Of a DNA stretch of 64,000 nt, positions 44,086 through 57,978 are shown in pieces. The translations under genes and the position numbers were made by a program. The notes below the pieces were generated by a model, which was not told the origin of the DNA, ran no database searches, and saw nothing but the letters and a program-made list of their open reading frames with translations. The stretch comes from Serinus canaria (taxonomy: Eukaryota > Chordata > Aves > Passeriformes > Fringillidae), in assembly GCF_022539315.1 (NCBI RefSeq), contig NC_066317.1, forward strand, positions 49,828,435-49,892,434, in the 5' to 3' direction. Positions within the stretch are counted from its first letter, which is position 1. Each line of letters begins with the position of its first letter.

Positions 44086-46086
44086 TATTTTCTGTTCAAA
44101 AGTGTTCTGTTTTGATGTATCTAGTTTGTACAGTGCAGAGGAAATAAGGAAATATAATTTGTTTTTATGCAGCTATTGATTTTGCCCCACGTTATAATTT
44201 ACGACTGAACTGGGAGAACTGATTATGTAAATCTCCTGAAGTTTGGAAGTTTTTCTGTCCAGTGTGAGGACACCAGGGTTTTTTCTATTTTGTTGCTGTT
44301 TGTTTCAGATTTTGTTTGATACAAGGATTCTAAGAACTGTCAAAAGCTTTTGCTCTTTGTACTCTGTACCACCTTGTAAATACTGGAGAGATTTTTAAAA
44401 GACAAGATATACTCTGAAATTCATTCTATTGGCCTGCAAAATTTTTTTATCGTCTAACACTATAAAATTAGTAACATCTGACTTGAAATTGATTTTTTGT
44501 TGTTTTTGTTGGTTTAATTTTTTTTACTTTGTGGGGTTTTTTAAGGAGAAAATTAGTATTTGCTTCCATAGAATTGTCCTCTGACAAGGCATCATGTGAA
44601 GGAATCAAAAGGGAGAGAAATGTATTAGATAAGACAATGTATTAATTCTTGTATCTTGAAACTGTGTCTCTAGGGTGTACATCTGATTATTACATCTAAG
44701 TAATGAGACTATTGAGGAGGACAAAAAAAAGTTTTCAAAGCAACGTCTAATGGGTATGCAAATTGGAAGAAAATCTCTATGTCAGAGGGCTGAAGTACTT
44801 TTCTGAACAGGCCTTGCTCAGCTCAGGGTGACAAATGCAAGCTTTTCTATTGCTCTTTAGATAGAGCTTGCTTGGTGCTAACAAAGTTGCTGACCTCCCA
44901 TAAATATTTGGTATTTAAAAGAGAAATTAATTCCTTTAAGAAGAAATGGTGCCCACACAAACAAATCAGAATGGTACCAACACACCAAGTGTTAAGAAGT
45001 GCCAAATCCTAAACAGAGGAAGAGATTTACCCCTCTCTTTACCATGAGGACCAAGGTAATAATATTCTGTTTGTAGGGACTAGCAAATGCTTGTCCTACA
45101 ACTTTACCACTGCTCTTCTGAGTGTGAGGGCTGCTCCCAGGGTGAGAGAGCAGCCTTGCTTGCTGCCTGCTGAGTGTGTAGGTAGCAGTTCCTGAAGATG
45201 GTGATGTAGCACAGTACAGCTACTTTGATTTTTAGGCCCAGAGTTCCTTAAATTTAAAATTCAGCATCTCTTTTCAAAACAAAACCTATTCAAATTATTT
45301 TCAGTTGTTTTGTAGATTTTATCTTCACATATCCCTTGGGACTGCTGATTTGACTTTGTTCCATAGCACCTGGATGGGCAGAAGGCACTGCTGTGCCGAG
45401 GCTGTTTTCAGGTGCTGTAGATGCTGTCTGGTTAAGCAGCAGGACCGACAGACCTGAGCTCTCATGAGCTCACAAGGCACTTTGCTTCAAGGGAGGCATT
45501 AATAAGGGCATCTGCTCATTTTTGCTGCTGTCCCTTTTGTGGTCTGACTAGTCAGACTGCCACAGATTTTCACCAGCCTTTTAAGAACTTAGTGATGCCT
45601 TTAGTGTTTGATTGGAATTGGCCAGATCTCTTGGAGTAGGAGAGAGGAAGCACAGAAGCAGTATGCTCACTTACTCTTTCTATTTTTGGTAGTCACAGGT
45701 GCCCTAACATTTCTCACATCATTTACTTCTATTCCTGATTACATTGAGCAGCTTAATTGGAAAAATAATTTGTTTGATTGAAGAAATTAGACAAGTGACT
45801 CAAATAATGTATCCGGCAACTCTGCTAGGAAGCAGAGAGAAAATGAGATCAAACTCAAATATTTTATAGTAGTATTTATTAATCTGGAATGTAGCACTGA
45901 CAAAGCAAGTCTAGTCTTTCAGACTTTGCACCTAACTTATTTGACCAAACTGAAACAAGTTTGTAGATTTTAATTTTCCCAGTGCACTAGTGACTGTTTT
46001 GCTGCCTTCACTTTGTAATTGAGCCTCTTCTAATCATTGAGGCTCTGTCTCATGGAAGCATATCAGCCTGAACTCACATTTTATTG

Positions 46087-46114
46087 ATTAAAGCTGGTGC
46101 TTAATGTTAATAAA
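46087..46114 (+). terminator. ARAP2: Candidate polyadenylation signals (ATTAAA, AATAAA)
   Basis: ATTAAA at 46087-46092 and AATAAA at 46109-46114, about 2.1 kb after the stop. No strong GT-rich element follows. Confidence 0.35.
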
Positions 46115-46394
46115 CACATTCTTAAATGCTGGTTTGAACTGGGGACTAATGCCAGCAGGAGAAAAATTGCTTTATTTTCTGTCAGGCTGAACTTGAATGT
46201 AGTACTTACAGTTGTACTTTTATTAGCAGATATTTCTCAGTATTGAGTTATATTGGTTCTTATATTGTTCATCTTTTTATTGGGACCTTAAGAATGACAT
46301 TCACTTCACTGCTGAAATGATGCCTCATGCATCATTTAAGCCACCACACTAATGGAATACATGGAGCAGTGGAAGGGTTTTGTGCATTGGAGTG

Positions 46395-46400
46395 AATAAA
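46395..46400 (+). terminator. ARAP2: Candidate polyadenylation signal AATAAA
   Basis: AATAAA followed within about 20-45 bp by TGGTTTGTGTATTTTT, a GT/T-rich element of the right kind. Confidence 0.45.
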
Positions 46401-46766
46401 TCCACAAAGAAAATGGTTTGTGTATTTTTATGATTCTGTAGTCTAAGGACTGCAGAAACATTTGTACTATTTCAAAGCCATGTCACAGGTAAAATATCTG
46501 TGTAACTGCTGCTAACAGGCCATAAAAATCAAGATGTTTATTAAAATGTGTTTAAATTTGGCATTGTATGTATTCATGCACAAACACATTTATGTGCACA
46601 TTCACAGAGGCACACCGAATGATGACAATGTTAACACAAGTAAAGTTTATTTGGGGAAGTCGAAATTAAATTTTAAATTAATTCTTTTAGATAGGTATCA
46701 AAGTTTTGAACAAAAATCTGACATTATTGTTGCACTACACGTTTCAGACTGATCTAAGACCTGCAG

Positions 46767-46772
46767 AATAAA
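46767..46772 (+). terminator. ARAP2: Candidate polyadenylation signal AATAAA, distal
   Basis: AATAAA in GCAGAATAAATGTGG, followed about 40 bp on by TTTTGTTGTTCCTGTG, a good downstream element. It is the last clear signal before intergenic sequence. Confidence 0.5.
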
Positions 46773-46980
46773 TGTGGTTTGTTGCAATATCTTAATGGCT
46801 GCTGATCTTTTGTTGTTCCTGTGCCATGTTGAGGACTGGTAAAGTGTAATTTTTAGAGAATTGTAATTGAACAGATGCTACTTCTCAGAACTAGGTGATG
46901 GATGTTTTCAGAAAAAAACCAGTAAAAGAGTTAAAAAAATATAATCTGTGTCTGCCCATATGAAAACTGCTGAATAACCT

Positions 46981-47258
46981 GGTAAGAGCTTACTTTCTCA
47001 TCTGCAAAATGAAATTAAATGGCAGACTGGTATTTTATGTATGGGCCTGTAACAGTTAGAAGGCTAAGATTAATATCTTAATAAATCTTAGTAAATCTCA
47101 GGTTCATCATCACCTTGTTAAACTTCTATAATCATGATAGGTAGGTGTAAAGTTGACATGTAAGTATTGTTTTTGTTGTTAATATAATGTCCGTGTTCTG
47201 TTTGTGTGGGTTTTTTTTTCATATTTATTAGGATGGGTGAGGTAAGAGCTTACTTTCT
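46981..47258 (+). repeat. 18-bp direct repeat, copies 260 bp apart
   Basis: GGTAAGAGCTTACTTTCT is found identically at 46981-46998 and 47241-47258. The 242 bp between are AT-rich and match no element I know. Confidence 0.7.
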
Positions 47259-49207
47259 TAAGCAAGTAAAACAAGTGAAAACCCAAGCAGAAACATGAAC
47301 TAGATTCTTCATTTTCTTTTTCTTTACTTGAGCTGGATATTGTCTGCTATTTTAGAATTTTTCCTCAAAACAGATCTCTTTCTGAGGTACTATTTTGGGA
47401 TGCCAGTTCAAAAAAGCAGTTTGACTAATAGGTTTTGTGCCTCAGCAGAGACTGCCTTAGTGTGGGATCAGTTTCACCAGCTGGGATCTGCAGAGTGTAT
47501 TCATGCAGACCTTGCCTTTACTATGTCACTGGGGCTGAGATGCAATTTTTGCATTAAAAGGTTTTGCAAGTGTTATCTGAGAATCTGTCCAGTGGGGAAA
47601 GGATATCCCCAAAGATTTCTTCACTTAATGGGGAAGGTTTGGCCATATCATTGATTTTTGTTTCTTCCTTGGGAAGAGCTCTGGGCTGTTCTGCCTAAGG
47701 CAAGTTGTTAGGATGCCTCCAGCTCTGTCTGCCAGAGGCACCCCTGGGGTGCCTTTTGCTGTCATGTATTGGGGTAGTTTTAGACTGCTCTGGAGATACA
47801 GGGTTTATCTGAGAGTAAAAGTTACAGCAATTTTATCTCACTGCAATGATTTTCCTCTCCCCTGATACAGTGCTGGCACAGTTTGTGTTCCTATGAGTGC
47901 TGCCAGGTTTCTACCATCTCCACAGCTCAAATTCAAGATTAAGAAGTCTAAGAAAAAATTACATGCTCTGCTGGGGACAGGGTTGGTACCTGCAGGAGTA
48001 AGGAAGTAAGGGGTTCATCTCTCACTGGCTATGACACTTTGTTATAGGCCTGCCCCGTTATGTCACCACTCTGATTTTTATATCCTGTTTTCCAGTGCAG
48101 TCTGTTTCAGTGGGAGAGTCAGCTGTCTCAGACTGTGCTTGGACTAGAGCAGCTTCAGTTCTGCTTGAGTCCAATGGAAACTAAAAAAAAAAAAAAAAGT
48201 ATTGACTCGAGAAAGTGCTGACTTGAGTCCCTGTTTGAACCATGGAATGCTCTACAAAATTATTTAGATTTGGGCTACTTAAGAGAAGTTTTTGGATTCA
48301 GTAAGTTACGTTGGGACTGAACTGTATAGAAACAGACTACCTTGATAGATGGGTTGAGTGTATTCCAAGTGGAATTGTTTGCAAGAATATGTACTAACTT
48401 GCAAAACTGAGCAAAGTGTTGCCTGGGAAGAGTCAGGATTCTCCAATACAGTATTCCTGCTTCTGAACCACTGGAGAGATTCTCTGTGCTGTTAAAAAAT
48501 GATGCATTTGTCCAGCTCACTGTTTCTTGAGATTAGACTGTTCTATGTAGAAAGGCAGAAAACCTCGCAAATTTTTTTCAGTGGTTCACAGTCAGTTTGG
48601 AGATGACACTGCTTTACTTGTGGCTCCACTGAAAATGGGATCCATCTGCAGCTCAGTTAAGGGGAAAACCAATCTTGCTTTTTAGCTCCTACCTCTGCTG
48701 TAGCTTAATGGTTTAGTTATTGTCTTTGCTGAAATTTCTCTGGGAATTTTCCTGTTATGCTTTGCCACTCATTTTTCACTACAAATTCATTATGATCTGT
48801 TATACTGATGAGGAAGGAGGATGTGGTTGTTAATGCCAAACAGACAACTGTATCTTCCTGCTTACCTGTACTTTCACTGCAATTCTGAATTTTGCTTAGT
48901 CTACCTGACCTTACTTTAGCCCTGCCTCTTTTTGCTCTAGACCCTGTTCTGTGTCTTAGACTCAGGAGTATCCTAATCTTTAAGGTATCTTATATACACA
49001 CTCCCACTCTGGTCTAATGTCTGGTTCAAACTCTAGCCATTTCTGGTTAGATCCCATGACATCTCTGAATATTTTTTTTGCCTCTGTTTGCAGATAGTAT
49101 GTGCATTGTGGTCAAGACATCATGTCAGGGTTGCCTTAACCTTTTTTTAAGTCCTGTTAGAGCTTTACTCAGTGCCACCATAAAGAAAGGGATTTTGCTG
49201 AAGTAAC

Positions 49208-49232
49208 TGAGAGAGAGAGCGAGAGAGAAAGA
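49208..49232. repeat. (GA)n simple repeat
   Basis: Short GA run with one C interruption and a few extra A bases. Confidence 0.75.
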
Positions 49233-52200
49233 GGTTTAGCTGTTGGCCAATAGGTATTCCAAAGTTCTCTAACCTTCATTCCTATAAATGCCTCTGAAAA
49301 TCTTCCACATACTTACATTTGTATTCCTCACCCAATCAGAAGGCAAACTAAAGAAAATGTACTCTCTTTGCCTTTTTAAATTATTTTAGTTCAGCTCCTT
49401 AATGATCCTATAATAATTTCTTGTGCCTGGTAATAACACAGTTTCTTGGAAATTATACCTTTGGCTACATAAAGTTTTTTCTTTCAGAATTTAATTAACA
49501 TTGGTTTGTCCAGTACTGCAGACTGTTTTAGAACTAATAGGTTGAGGTTTGCTCTGTGTATGAGTTTTATTACATTGTTATCTCCCCATCCACATTTACA
49601 ATATGTTTCATTTAAAAGCAGATAATTTCTTTGTATTTGACTGTATTGGCTTTATATATCTATTTAAATTACAGCATGACTGAAATATCATTTCTTCAAA
49701 TAGATTGTAGCCATTAGCCTTTAGTTTATTGTGTCCAGCACTTACATTTGCTTTCAGATTGTCTCTTTCCCACTGTTTACTCATTCATCCCACGTATTGG
49801 GACTGTTAAAGCTCATTAGATGATAAATATTTTAAACTGCATATAACAATTCTGTGATGTTCCCAGGCTGTTACAGGTAGAACATTTTTCACATGAGAAT
49901 CCTTACAAGCTTTCCTTCCAGACGAAATCATGTTTCATGAGAGATTACAGAACTTTGATGTAGTAGAATGTGTCTTTGAGTCTTGTTTAAATCACTGAGT
50001 AGAACGAGAGTACACTTTATCCATAATGTGGAGACAGTAGGATAGGTTCCCTTTCTGTCATTTCTTGATCTCATAAAGTGCAGCTTGGCCAGGTAAATGA
50101 GTTTTGAAAATGTTTGCATAGGATCTGTTCTAAGAACTAGAACACAGAAAATCAAATATAAAGCATCTCTAAAATAGCAATAAATCTAACCATTAGTTTA
50201 AGAAAGTTTCTGCTATTTCATTAAATAACAAATGTGTTTTCACTTTTTTTTCCTTCCAGATTTTAGAGAAAAGTTCTCAGTAGATTGAGCTTTCTATGGA
50301 TTTTGAGTATTAGTCACCAAGTCTAATTTAGAAATTTTATTTTTCAAAACATAAATCTTGATACAAATAAGGTACTAGAGATAATTTTTTTATGGGACCT
50401 TGTATAAAGGCTTTCTTTTGTTTATGCTAGTTATCTCATAGCAGCATTAACTTTAGTTCTCTCTGAATAGTATTTCTGGGATAAATGCATATCTTGTGAT
50501 AACTATTGATCTTTTTTAATGTCAGTTATGAAAAAAATTCAAAAGTTTTCCACCTATGACTGAATTAATAAAAAAATCCAACTTTACGTTATTTACCATT
50601 TACTTTTGGGGTTTGTAAAAATAACCTGACAGTATTACAGAAAATATTGCTATTGAGATTCAACAGCCCCAAATGTGTTGTTTACTTAAGTAATGCAACC
50701 TTGATTGGTTATGGACAATGATGAGTAACTAGTTACAGTAAATCTGATATTTCTGCAGCAAGGTGTTAATTTATCTCCAGTTGAGTCTCTTGCAGCCCAT
50801 CTCCTGTTTCTCCAGACTTCTTGGGTTTCAAAAAAAGATGCTAGCTTAGACTTCAAAATGTAAAGCCAGAAATTCATCTTGAAAATTCTATTACAAAAAA
50901 AATAAAACCACACACCACCTACAACAAATAACCTTCCTCTTTAACATGTTTTCAGAAGCTTCCTTTATTGAATTATTTTTGAGAGCCATTTAACAAAACA
51001 GAGGGAGGACACCCATGCTGAAATTCAGATCAGTTTTGCAGAGGATGGATGCTATTTGCCTTAGAAGAATTATTTTTCATTCAGGTGGGTTATGGTGATC
51101 AAGCAAATGTTTCAAAGTACTTGACTTGAGATCAGAATTCAATGGGAAGGTGTTGCACCTGTGTTTTGCTGAAAGGTGAATGTTGTCTATATGGTTTCAT
51201 CAAATTTTTGTTTCAGTTATTGCAGATATCCTGAGGCAGTTTAAGGTAGAATTTAGGACTTTCTATAATTCTCTTCCAGCCTGTGGACACTGTAGTTCTG
51301 TAAAGATCACAGCAGTTTTCCACTTTTGAGCAAGTGCTCTGACCTGTACCTAGACTTGCACTCCTGAGCCATATCAAAAGCATATCTTATTAGTAAGTAG
51401 GTTTCCTTACAGTTTTTTGTCACTCTGGACTTTTTGAGAGAGACTAATGAAGTCTATAGCCAAATAGATAGTTATTTTTTTGTGGAGCTAGCCTAATTTC
51501 TTTTTTTGATATATTCTGAAATGCAACCATGTTTTAAATGGACAAAGTGTTTTGTGTGGATTTTTGTCCAGATTTTCATTAACTAAAACAGTGGTGAAAT
51601 CTCCTTTTGAATGTTTAGCATAAATAGAACCTCCATCCTCACACATGCTGGAGGTGAGATGTGATTTGGTTTTTTTGGCAAATCAGGCATGTCATACAGC
51701 CAGATATTGGATCTCTGGTAGACATAACCTAGTACGTTTGAAGGTGTGTAACAAACCAGAAAGTGTTAAATTATGCCATGTGTTACCTGTTGGTAACCTT
51801 TTTTGATGATCCTCTTACATCACTTTGGTTTTCATACTAAAAATTTCATTACAATTAAAAAGTGATTCAAAGATATTTTACAAATCAACTAACGTCAGGC
51901 ATTCGAGTTTTACTTTCAAGTTTTTGTTTGGGCTTTTTAAGCAGATACAGTGTTTATCCTGATTGCACTAAGCAAAAGCAATGAATAGATAAGAAATGTT
52001 GTTGTAAATACCTTATTTCACCCTAACACCTCAGTTTTCAACACCTTTAATTTTTTTTTCAAAATTTGTTAAATAAAGAGTGGTGAAATTTTTTTTCTGG
52101 TGCACTCATGCTCCTTGTTATTATGAAGAGGATCCTTTTCTGGCCTGTTGACAGCTGTTCAGAGATGAAAAATAAGTAGTAAAAATTAAGACAGGTCTGT

Positions 52201-55200
52201 TGCTTCCAAAAGTACAGTATGGTGTATACTGCCTCTTTTTATAAATGTTTTCAGCTCTAGCTCTTGATATTCACTTTTCCATTCCCTAATGCATCATTAG
52301 TGAGATGAACACATAAAAGTGGATCCTTCCCTCATGCCCTTACAGGACCCTATTATAAAATTGTAAACTCACCATTCAAGTTATCTCTTTGCAATTAATG
52401 AACTGTGAAAAGAAATTGCACAGTGAAAGAATGTTGCTGTATTTATGATTAGGTCTTAAATGGAAGGCCAGTTTATAGGGTACTTGGATTGGAAAAATTA
52501 CTTACTTTCTCCCACTATATTTTTATTATCAAGATGAAATGTCTAGTAGGCCAATAGGAGTAAAAATTCTGAATGCAAGCAAAAGTACATAGGCTTTATT
52601 CTGAGTAAAAATGTCTCATGAACATTGCTATTTATATATTCCATTTTCAGACAATAGCTGTAGTTTATGAAGAAGCTAGAGTTCACATCACCATCTGCTT
52701 TCAGTAACAACTTTTGAACTAATATGTAGACTAGAAACTGTTTTCTTTCCCTGAATCGGAACTTTTGCCATGGATTTCTAGAAACAAACTGGATTTATAA
52801 TTTAAAAGTATTTTTAAATTTGTTTTGCAATCAGTTATCTCAGTGGACAATTAACCGAACCACGAGAAAGCTTTCCCATGTAGGCTGACACCTCCCCCAT
52901 TCAGCGTGCCAGACATTTTACACAATTGAAAAAAAAGATATGTTGCCAATTTTTATGTTCCTTTTTAAGACCAAATGCTTGTTCTTGTGTTCCCTGGTAT
53001 TTTTTTCCTCTTTATTTTAAGTTGTGGAGCTCCAGTTTCTGGTGGAAGAGAAGAATTTCTCATCAGATTATTTGGTGTTGCCCAAACGTTTACCGGTGGA
53101 GGAGGTGTGTGTCTTTAAAGACGTTTCAGAATAAGATGATTGATCAACTGGTTTGACAGCAGTGAAAGTTCCCCAGGAAGCTGCATCTGCATCTTTAAGA
53201 AACAAGGAAGATCATCTCACTCTGATCTACAATTTGATTCAGGCCCCCAAAGGCTAATGTCCAGCACATTAGGCATGGTATAATTGAACTGTTGAGAAGC
53301 AAAATATTAATGAACTGCCTTCCCTTTGGAAGTAATCTAGGTTTCTCATTACCAGCACTGCCAGCATTCTTGTTCTTAGTGTCTAATCGACACTTAATGA
53401 CTCTCTCTTGGTGTCTCTAATTTTCCATAATTAATGTGCATGTAAAATGAATCTTGTAAATAATGTGTGCTTATATACCACATGCTGAATAATGTAAGCA
53501 AGCTATTATAGGTTGCTTATTTTTGCCCCTCGTGGTCTCTGAAATCTCACAACTTTGCATTAACTTGAAGCTGTGAGGGAAAAATCTACCAGGCATCTCA
53601 CCTCATTGAAGCATAAAACCCAGAAACAATGAACAAATTCTACATAGAAAAGATATCAAGTAGGTTCTTTTTGTTTGTTTTTTGTTTGTTTTTCCCCACC
53701 AAACCAGTCTAGTGAATAATAGATTGCAAGATTTTCAACTGATGTGTATTAGACTGTTTTAAAAATATACATCTCTAAACTGATGATGTTCGTAATATCT
53801 AAATGTCTTGCAGATGGTCTTTGTGACCACTTACCAGGAGAAAAGTTGTCCACACTTGCAATATCTAGTGAAATTATGAAGTACAAACACTAAGTTTTAT
53901 AGCTTGTTCACATTATATTGAGGGACTCTACCAAGTGAAATTTTTATTTTTCCAATTTAAAGTATGGCCTGATTTTCCAGAAAATTAAATATCAGGTTCA
54001 CTAGGCAGAGATTTGATTTAGATTAGAGAATCAAAAATTTCTTTTTATTTTTTATAATCTTTTGTACCAGTCTCTACTCTGCAGTGCAGAATGCTGGCTA
54101 GTATTACTATATTTGATAACTCTGATTAAAGAAATAAAGATTTTCTCACTTTATTATTTTACTGCTGTTATTTTGTGTTTAATCCTGCTTCCCTTGTAAG
54201 CTTTACTGAGTTTAAAGAATTTTCAGTGAGACAGGTCAGGGAGTCTCAGCCCTCACAGAAAATAGATACCATAAGTGTCATCTTTTAGCAGTTATGCTTT
54301 TAATAAGCTCTTTTCCAGCTGCTGCTTATAATATACAGTCTGTTTCATGGAAATCAAATAGAGTTTTCATTTTTTGTGATTGTAGTTAGAAAGGGCTTGC
54401 TCATCAGAATTCTGTACCAGTTCTCTTTTTTCAGCTCTTCATTTATCACCTGCCCCTGGAAATTACATGAAGGTTGAATCCAGGTCCATGCAGCAATCTG
54501 GCAGCTAGGATGTCTTTTTTTGATACATTTTTCCATACAGATTCAAATGAAAATGAATTTTAAAGTAGAGAAAAACTTGTATAAATATGGATTCAGCTTA
54601 ATTGGAGGAAAACTTTTGGGGTCCTGACTACAACAAAGCTGTCTGTAAGTGTAAATAAATGGCAGTCCACTGTTGTATGTCTACTATAAACTTGAAGAAA
54701 ATGGTTGTTTAGCAGACTGGGAACACATACACTTTTGTGCTTGCATAACTAAATATTTTGAATGCAAAAGATTTAGTCATGCACTTCTCTTTGCAGTTCA
54801 TAATTTTTTTTCTTTAATGCTGATGCCCCTTCTGCTGCTGTGAGTTGCTATGCATGTGTATATTAAATATATTTCAAAGCTGCTGTCATTGCCTTGTGGT
54901 GATACTCATAGCAGGTGTGCTGTTGACACCCAGTGGATTGCATTGTCCAGGAATGCCAACCTGACCTTTGCTACTCTGGCTCCATTTTTCCCTTTCTTCA
55001 AGCTCCTCCTACCCATGCTTCCTAGAATTGTAGGGGGAGAGCATCCTGCAATCCTACTGACACACTTCTGGGGACAGATTAAATTAGGATCTCTCTGTTC
55101 TACACAGACTGAGAAATGGTCACACACCTCAGTTAACCAAAATATTGGTGGGAACATTGTGGGTTCAAACACTAGTAGTGATATTTTTAAAACAGCAGTG

Positions 55201-55520
55201 CAGAGATGAGAGACAAGTGCCTTCACTTTCTTTTTATAGTTTCTTGAAGTTCTTCACCAGAAAATGAGTCAAGAATGCAACTGATGTTTTTCATACCATA
55301 GAGATTTTTGTTGATTTTTGGGTGACAGGGAGATAGAAAAAAAAGTTTACCATCATTAATGCAGTAGTGTAGAAGAACTAAATATATTAATTTAAACACC
55401 ACCATCCCCACACAAATTCCCCTGCCTGTAAAAAGCAGTGATTGTTTATGAAACACTAAAAAAATTTTGTCTCACTTCTCCAGGAGTGCTAAGTCCTGTT
55501 TTCAAGCATTATAGAAGAAT

Positions 55521-55558
55521 AGTAGTTAGTAGTTGAATCAGTAGTTAGTAGTTGAACA
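55521..55558 (+). repeat. Two-copy tandem repeat, 19-bp unit
   Basis: AGTAGTTAGTAGTTGAA plus two bases occurs twice head to tail; only the last two bases of the unit differ. Confidence 0.85.
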
Positions 55559-56489
55559 CAGCATTATTTCAGTAGTCTTTGAATCATAAATTAATATTTA
55601 AAGTTTAATGGAAAAAAATATTTAAGAAATTTTCATTTTCAAGCTATTTTCTTCAAAAATTTAAATTGGCACAGATCAAACCTTAAATCTAAATGGAAGT
55701 CCAGTATCATGTACCAAAGTGGAATCACATTTTTTATATACATTTAAGTGTTAAATTCAAGTTCAACCAAAAAACCCATTTGTATATTAACATTCAGAAA
55801 ATTACTAGCATCCTATTAAAATCAGGTCAAGGGAAAAATGGAATGGAATTCCTAGATAAACCTTTTTTCCTAATCCCTGCAATGTAATTTGGAGACCTGG
55901 TGGTAAGTGTTTGAAGATGGAATGTCAATACAATTTTTACTTTATTATTATAGTTGCTTTACAGCACATTCATCTCTTGTGGTGCCTTGCTGTGACCTAA
56001 TACCAGTGAGGTCTGAATGTGGAGCAATCTAGATAGAAAAGACCACTTCAGCAGGGAAAAAAATAATGACTTAGCTTTTGGAAGGCATTACAGTGAAGGG
56101 CTGAAGCTGATGCATGTTCCTCTGTGCTGCTTATCTGATGTATATTTTCTACTTTGTCTAAAAATTCATAACCTTAAAGAAAGGCTTATGTAAAGTTACA
56201 AAAGGTTGTTTCCACTGTATGTAGTTACTGCCAGGAATCAATTTATTTTATGGTGAAGGGCTATTTTAAAACATATTTTCTCAACTCTCTCAACAGATAG
56301 TTCAGGATAATTGAGTCACTTGGAAACTTTCCTTTCTTTTATGCTGAATGTCCTGATCTTACCTTCAGCCAAGAGAGATTATCTAGACTTGGAATACTGG
56401 CAGTCTGCTCCTGTACAGTAGAAGATTATTTCCTAGATTTCTCTGCTCTTATTTAAACAGTAACAGATGCAGATAAGTGGAGTTCATCC

Positions 56490-56529
56490 ATAAATTCTAC
56501 ATTGCTAATATGAGCAATGTAGAATTTAT
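56490..56529. repeat. Perfect 17-bp hairpin with 6-nt loop
   Basis: ATAAATTCTACATTGCT (56490-56506), loop AATATG, then the exact reverse complement (56513-56529). The flanking bases do not pair. Confidence 0.85.
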
Positions 56530-57978
56530 CAATTTTTCATCTCTAATCTGGACACTAAACAGTTAGTATTTTTCTGTTTTTTTCCTTTAATACTGCACCA
56601 CTGTTAGAAGGAAATATCTTTCCCAGCTACTTAATTTCTCCACCACAAAATGGATCCTTAGACAAGATGATTCTGCCAGGTTTTGAACTGGAGACGATTC
56701 AGCTATTACAAAACTAAGTAATATTATCCTATTCCATTCCCCCTTGACAAAATCAGTAAGTACAGTAAATATAAAAACAATTTAATACTCTAATATTAAA
56801 ATTGATAGCACAGGTGTTAAAAATATTATAGATAAAATATGCCTGGACATTATTTATAGCAACAAGCTATTGCTTCACATGTAGTCTCATCATTCCACAT
56901 GCATTAGGCAAATAATCCTGAAGTGCAGAGAAGGTCTGTAAACCACCAGAGAAAGTGGTGTATAAAATATTTTCAGGCAATTATAGTGCAAATTTCCAGT
57001 TGCAGATTGTAATGTGCATTCAGGCTATGATCATATTTAATACATCAGAGGCATAAAATTTGTGTTTTGCTAAGTCTTACATGCAAAGAGGTTTTCATCT
57101 AGTTTTACTTTATAAATAATGAATGAAGGTGAGATAATGATGTCCTACCATGATTAGGTGTGCTGGCAAGGGTGACTCATCAATCCTAGCTCATCCCTGT
57201 GGAAAACAGCTTCTTGGATAACTTCACAGTCAAAGAGAAACATTACACTATGTACAGTATTTCAGCACACTTCCAATTCAATGTTACTTTCAATTCAAAT
57301 TAGAAAATGAGAACTTTTTGGCAAATGAACAGTTTTTCCTTATTAGTGCTGAGTGGAAAAGAGAGGAAAAACAGCTATTGACAAGTGAAGATACATATCC
57401 CACCATATGGATTCTAACACTTTAATTATATTGTTCTCTTTCTTTTTATGGCAATTTTTAGTGATAATAATTTTTCAACTAATTAAAGACCAGCTGCTAC
57501 TTAGCGAGCTAGGCACCCAATTAGGAATCCAAAACCTGGTAAACAACCTTTACTGCCAGACAGCTAGTTGAATCACCTCCTGTCATGGGCATGGAAGTCT
57601 TTTTGTAGTTTTTATAAATGCACATTTTTTTTTTGTGTTGACTGACTCTGCTGAATGCTCTTCCTTGAGACTAGCAAAAAAATCCAACATCATGTTCACT
57701 TTGTTTTTTTCAGGACAGCCTGCAATGCTATGTGTTTTTTTTTTTTTTTAATGTTTTCTAAAAATTAAAAACATTTTTTTTAGAAAAAGGTTTACTGAAC
57801 AGAAAACCAGATATATTTCCTGGATGGAGACAGCAGTTTGCCTGCAGCAGCTTCCAGCTACTTAATGGTATTTAGAAAAATTATTTCAGATTGAAGTCTA
57901 GTTTTTCCATGTGGTGTACCATCCATTATGAATGCATCCCATGTGTTTCCTGCCTAGTGCTGTGGAGTTAAGAAAATA

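Larger units (their letters stand above)
44000..46790 (+). other. ARAP2: ARAP2 3' untranslated region (extent inferred)
   Basis: AT-rich, free of recognised mobile elements, following the stop codon. It contains a TA/TG-rich run (44035-44085). The end is set at the last convincing polyadenylation signal (46767), but shorter forms are possible. Confidence 0.55.

Noticed and set aside
48183..48198. A16 tract as a possible processed-pseudogene tail
   Set aside because: The sequence before it shows no gene-like frame and no target duplication is evident.
54850..55226. Opposed open frames of about 119 and 106 codons downstream of ARAP2
   Set aside because: No recognisable protein, no splice context and no start context; taken as chance in AT-rich sequence.
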